Assembly (NCBI RefSeq): GCF_024868665.1
Contig: NC_079913.1
Span: 15,270,147 to 15,334,146, forward strand
DNA: 64,000 nt
From: Triplophysa rosa
Taxonomy: Eukaryota; Chordata; Actinopteri; Cypriniformes; Nemacheilidae
Direction: 5' to 3'
This document shows, piece after piece, positions 59,850 to 64,000 of the stretch. Numbering within the stretch: position 1 is the stretch's first letter; each line of letters begins with the position of its first letter. The notes beneath the pieces are model-generated. The model saw only the letters and a list, made by a program, of their open reading frames with translations, did not search any database and was not told the origin of the DNA. A program made the position numbers and the translations under genes.

Positions 59850-61057
59850 TATACACAGCAAATTGGCCAGTGTTAAATGAACACTGCTGGGTGTCTATAT
59901 GTGTCCACACTATAGGGTGTTAAAGTAAAACTGAAGCAGTGTTGAAGATAATGAGATAATGAAGTGATTAATTAAGAGATGATTGATCATTAATGATGAA
60001 CACCTGCTGTTAACAAACACAATCACTGAAGAAAACATCAACAAGAACAGTTGATTTTGATATCACCATTATGGTGAACAGTGTTTCCTTTAGTTAAGGT
60101 CTTAGCCTTGGACTATTGATGTTATTCCTTTACAACAGCTTTAGTGCTGTTGATTTAATGGCGCTTCTATGTTGTTGAAAATTATGTTTAGCTAAAGTTA
60201 TATATGAGGCTGAAGATATATGTGGCTTATTGTGGAACTTTTACTGTGTAGGTTTCAGTTTTAAGTAAATGTAAAATGCTTTACATAATACTTAAATAAT
60301 GCTGTTGTAGGAGAACGATCACTTAAATCAGTCTGGAGAAACAATTAGTTGCCCAAAGAATCAACAATGTCACTAAGATACATCTAGACATCAACACTCT
60401 TCATATAAACCTCAATGATGATGACAAGCAACGGAATTATTTAGATGAACAGATCAACTGCAATGCATGCTGGGAGTCATTGAAGAGTTTTGTACTATGA
60501 TTTTACCCAGAATGCATTGCTGCATGAAGTTTAGTTGTTGTTGATTGTCACCATTATTGAGATTCATTCACAGATTCTTGATGCTATTTGTTTAAATGAT
60601 TGAGAACTCTTGTTCCCTTCAGCAATAATTGGGTACCACTACACAGGGTCAGAAGACAAACTAAAAGTCACCAACTTCCTCAAGATAATGTTTCTGCTCT
60701 TTACCATTTACCTATATTGTTATTTTGCTTCTTTTTGCTTTCGCTGTAATAAAGACACTCATAAAGCACAATATTACAACTAGAGAACAACTTGAATTAC
60801 TAGAAATGAAGGATCAAGAGCCCAACTAAAGGAAACACTAAACACCATCAGGGTGACTTCTTATTGTTGATGTGTTCTTCAGTGATTGTTTTTGTTAACA
60901 GCAGGTGTTCATAATTAATGATCAATCATCACTTAATGAATCACTTCATTATCTCATTATCTTCAACACTGCTTCAGTGTTACTTTTAACACACTATAGT
61001 GTGGACACATATAGACACCCAGCAGTGTTCATTTAACACTAGCCAATTTGCTGTATA
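59850..61057. mobile_element. Giant concentric palindrome 3
   Basis: It is 1.2 kb. The outer layer pairs AGCAAATTGGCCAGTGTTAA and AACACTGCTGGGTGTC with their inverted forms at 60995-61057. Then come ACTGAAGCAGTGTTGAAG, GATGAACACCTGCTGTTAAC, a CACCATTATGGTGA layer, CATCAACACTCTTCATATAA and the core GCAATGCATGCTGGG with CCAGAATGCATTGC near 60460-60515. No genes were recognised. Confidence 0.9.
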
Positions 61058-61076
61058 GAATAGCTAAGTATATATA

Positions 61077-61491
61077 TGTAACGGAGGCCAGCTAGTGAAG
61101 AGCTGTGCAGTGTGTAAACCTCACTCCCCGACCAACAGAGACGCTCTAGCGACAGACGCTAGAGACTGCGGTCTTTAGCCTCCTCGTTAGAGCGCCCGTC
61201 TCCCATCCGGACCGACGCTGGTTCGAGGCCCGCGCAGAGCAGGGCGAGCAGGACCAGTTACATTGGTGCCGTGACCCGGATGGGAGTGAGGTTTAGGGGG
61301 GTGAGTGTAACGGAGGCCAGCTAGTGAAGAGCTGTGCAGTGTGTAAACCTCACTCCCCGACCAACAGAGACGCTCTAGCGACAGACGCTAGAGACTGCGG
61401 TCTTTAGCCTCCTCGTTAGAGCACCCGTCTCCCATTCGGACCGTCGCCGCTTCGAGGCCCGCGCAGAGCGGGGCGAGTAGGACCGGTTACA
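61077..61491 (+). repeat. Two 186 bp direct repeats separated by 43 bp: mini-LTR element or 229 bp tandem repeat
   Basis: 61077-61262 and 61306-61491 are nearly identical, each starting TGTAACGGAGGCCAGC and ending GGTTACA (TG...CA termini). The 43 bp between them begins TTGGTGCCGTGACCCGGATG, like a primer-binding site, and ends GTTTAGGGGGGTGAG, like a polypurine tract. Inside each repeat is a tRNA-like stretch (CTCGTTAGAGCGCCCGTC, GGTTCGAGGCC). No target duplication was seen. Confidence 0.7.
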
Positions 61492-62395
61492 TTGATTTTA
61501 AAACAACTTTAATAATAATGCAGTAATAAATCTGTTCTTAATTTTTCTTATTTTTTTCTTCAGTCGACATGTGTCCTACTTTTAAAAATAATTTATGTTT
61601 TATGCTATTCTTTCAGGAATGCATTTAGTCTAATGGCACTTACAGGACCTTCTGATACTTTCTTATCCTGTAATTGATTGTCTGACCACAATAAAAAGGG
61701 AAATTTTAAATCGATTGAAATGACTTCTAAAAAAAGTTTTTAATGTTTATTTTTGTATAGGACGAGTATTTAGCTGTCTAGAGCTGTTGTCTGTGTGGTA
61801 TTCAGTTATCCATATATACATTATATAACATATGATACATTGTGCCACATGTAGCATATCAACATGTAAAATTTTAGAAGATTAATGCTTAAATGCATAT
61901 TTAGAATGAAGTTAGAGTCGGATGTGAATTGGCGTGGTTTTAAAATGGATAATTTGGTGACTCCAATTTCGAGATGTTTTGCTTATTTTACATTTGCATT
62001 ATTTCTAAAAGGTATTTATAAATTTGCATAACCAGGCCTCTAAACACATTTGTGCATTTCAACCATCCCCCCATGGGATGTGAGGGTAGTGATGTGTTCT
62101 GTGGTGCTCCACAAGCCTTCATGGCTAATCTCAATCTCAGATTAAGAAAGAATCCCTGCAAGCAAGATTGCTCTAGCACTTTATGGGCCCCCAGCTGGCT
62201 GTCAGCGCAGGGCCCCCGAGAATTTGCTCACTGGCCAAACGTTGGCCCCTTAGTGCTGGTCCTGCACGGGCAGCCCTCACTTAGCCTCCACTGTTGATGT
62301 TTTGAAATGTTGATCACTTTTGCACCTGCTATTAATGTTGGAAATGTTGAAATTTCTAAACAAGATTATATAAATCTAAACATGACGTAATCATC
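61492..62395. other. No gene seen
   Basis: AT-rich DNA. A GC-richer block at 62040-62300 has an 81-codon frame (62052-62297) without a recognised domain. Confidence 0.5.
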
Positions 62396-62600
62396 ATGTG
62401 CGAGAAGCAAGCGGATTCCGGTTGCCGGTTCGCGAATAGCTTCTTCGGACACGAACCGGTTGCAACAGCTTTCGATTCAGCAGTACATGAACCGAAGAGC
62501 CGCTTCTTTCGGACACGTCCGACTCAGAAACGATGATACTGCGCATGCGTGTAATTTTAAAAGCAGATAAAAAGCGTCTAAGTCAGATATTTTTATAAAA
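62396..62600. repeat. Repeat with GAACCGGTTGC and GCGCATGCG phrases
   Basis: CGGACACGAACCGG and TTCGGACACGTCCGAC phrases, then ACTGCGCATGCGTG, recall the interior of the TAGTGATGGG hAT family. It may be a fragment of a relative. Confidence 0.35.
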
Positions 62601-62653
62601 TAGAGGTGTGATACTATAAAAAACATCCCAGATACCAACCAAACCAGCAAAAA

Positions 62654-63465
62654 GTCACCATCATGGTGATCAGTGTTTCCTTGAGTTGGGCTCGTGACCC
62701 TTGCTCTTTAGATTTTTTGTAACTATGTACTTTTTAAAGTACATTTGTTTTGGTAATGCAAATGATAATCTAATCAAATGTTGTTGGTTGGTGGTCATTG
62801 AAATTACTATTTTATATACATTTGAATAAATTGCTGTGCTGCTGATCTTGAAAGAGTTAAAAGATCTTGGAGTTTGATTGCATTTTGTGGTCTATAAAGT
62901 TATAATTTAATTAAATAATTAAAAAACTTATAATATTTAAACAGATACCGAGATTAGACACACAGACATCAAGAATTAGTGTATGAATCTCAACAATGGT
63001 GACAATCAGCAAACGAAAACTTCATGTTGCAATGCATGCTGGGTAACATCATAGCACAAAACTCCCAGCATGCATTGCAGTTGATCCGTTTATCTAAATT
63101 AGTTGGTTGATTCTCACTATTGCTGAGATTCATACACTGATTCTTGATGTCTGTGTGATTCTAAAATGTGTTATGATAAACATGAATCTATTTTTCACAA
63201 ATCATTCTAGACATTAAAATACAATCAAACTCCTTGATCTTCCAGGATCAACAGCATAGCACTCAATCCAAACGCGAGCACTGAATCAAATTACAACATC
63301 ACAGTGGTGTCAATGGTTCAATACCAACAGCATTTGGTTAGGTTCTCGTTTTTACTGCCATACAAGCACACTTTAAAATCACGCAGTTTCAGCAGATAAG
63401 TAAAGTAGTCAAATAGTCAAGGGTCAAGATCCCAACTCAAGGAGACACTGATCAATATGATGGTA
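62654..63465. mobile_element. Giant concentric palindrome 4
   Basis: It is 812 bp. The outer layer pairs CATGGTGATCAGTGTTTCCT and TTGAGTTGGGCTC with the inverted GATCCCAACTCAAGGAGAC. Then come a GTACTTTTTAAAGTACATTTG/CACACTTTAAAATC layer, TCAAATGTTGTTGG/CAACAGCATTTGG and the ATCAAGAATTAGTGTATGAA layer. The core GCAATGCATGCTGGG is near 63032. Confidence 0.88.
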
Positions 63466-63728
63466 ATATTCTTAAAACATTAAAATATGTTTTCAAAACG
63501 TATTCATACACATGAAAAACCTTTAAGGAACATTCTTATAACAAACTTTTGTTAGCTGGGGTGTATTTCAGGTTGTAGTTGTTGTGTTTCTTTGGGTAAA
63601 TAAATTTTTTGTCGTTTTTGTTGATCTTTTCTGCAGTGATTCTGTTTGTTAACAGCGGATGTTCATCACTAATGACTCAATCATCACTATAATAATAATG
63701 AAACTCAATACAAATTCTGTCAAACAGG
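63466..63728. other. MITE fragments, no gene seen
   Basis: TTGTTAGCTGGG, TTAACAGCGGATGTTCATCA and AAACTCAATACAAATTCTGT repeat 34850-35040 closely. Confidence 0.6.
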
Positions 63729-64000
63729 CAGAGGTGGACGAAGTACACAACTTCTTTACTTGAGTGAAAGTACAGATACTACATGGTCAAATATTACTCC
63801 ACTACAAGTAAAAGTTGTAAAGACAGATTCTTACTTAAGTAAAAGTACAGAAGTACGTGCTTTTAAAAGTAAAAATGTAATATTAAAAGTAAATTTCCTT
63901 TATGTCAGTTGTGCATTGTTTTATTGTCGTATACCTTATGCCTCTGAAGCAACCTACTGAATACACTGAGTAGCTCACAGAATCAGTTGTATTAAAGGAG
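63729..64000. mobile_element. Start of a hAT-like dispersed repeat, cut by the window
   Basis: It begins CAGAGGTGGACGAAGTACAC followed by TTTACTTGAGTGAAAGTACA and many AAAAGTA phrases. This is a common fish repeat with a CAGAGGTGG terminus. The other end is outside the window. Confidence 0.6.

Noticed and set aside
61130..61250. tRNA gene inside the 186 bp repeat
   Set aside because: It has box-like phrases but no consistent cloverleaf, and the stretch is repeated in the second unit with substitutions in the stems.
62052..62297. 81-codon frame in a GC-richer block
   Set aside because: No recognised domain, splice sites or codon pattern, and likely a dispersed repeat.

Overview
The window looks like euchromatic DNA from a teleost fish, most likely a cyprinid. 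The grounds are short introns and exons of vertebrate type, hAT, L2/Rex-type and BEL-like transposons of fish type, a tRNA-headed SINE with the fish L2-type tail, and abundant palindromic MITEs. There is no bacterial or viral gene organisation. Three runs of N (16209-16438, 22666-23246, 52698-53533) and a single N at 40211 mark assembly joins.

Two host genes can be supported. On the minus strand at the left edge are five exons of a rhamnose-binding (SUEL-type) lectin. One and two-thirds carbohydrate-recognition domains (CRDs) are visible, nearly identical to each other, and the gene runs off the left side of the window. On the plus strand, eight exons from 24599 to 59480 encode most of the single cytoplasmic phosphatase domain of an R3-type receptor tyrosine phosphatase, closest by eye to PTPRB. 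KNRYNN loop, WPD loop, CSAGVGRTG loop and Q loop are all intact. Its transmembrane and fibronectin exons were not found. A Ser/Thr-rich stretch at 8592-8755 is a weak candidate for an extracellular exon.

Region by region: 1-2330 lectin exons, duplicated, with a minisatellite in the intron. 2330-9780 repeats and unassigned DNA, including an inverted-repeat pair around purine-rich DNA, a cluster of ACGCCGT motifs and a decayed BEL/Pao fragment. 9780-23250 transposons: a decayed L2-type LINE, a hAT fragment, and a second LINE carrying a hAT insertion, the LINE-plus-hAT block being present twice. 23250-25908 MITEs, a minisatellite and the first five phosphatase exons. 25909-55236 one phosphatase intron of about 29.3 kb. 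55237-59480 the last three exons, with nested transposons between them. 59480-64000 MITE palindromes and a short LTR-like tandem pair.

The giant intron is inflated by a near-identical tandem copy of about 13.74 kb (26473-40210 and 40212 to about 53920) whose junction is the single N. It may be uncollapsed haplotypes rather than a real duplication. The copies nonetheless differ structurally in a minisatellite inside a hAT element.

The most unusual structure is a set of very large concentric palindromes (0.8 to 1.4 kb): 27112-28448, 36501-37893, 59850-61057, 62654-63465 and, smaller, 55451-56241. They share inner layers around a GCAATGCATGCTGGG core but carry different outer layers. In one case the outermost layer is a tRNA-derived SINE. 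They look like foldback elements nested dyad centre within dyad centre.
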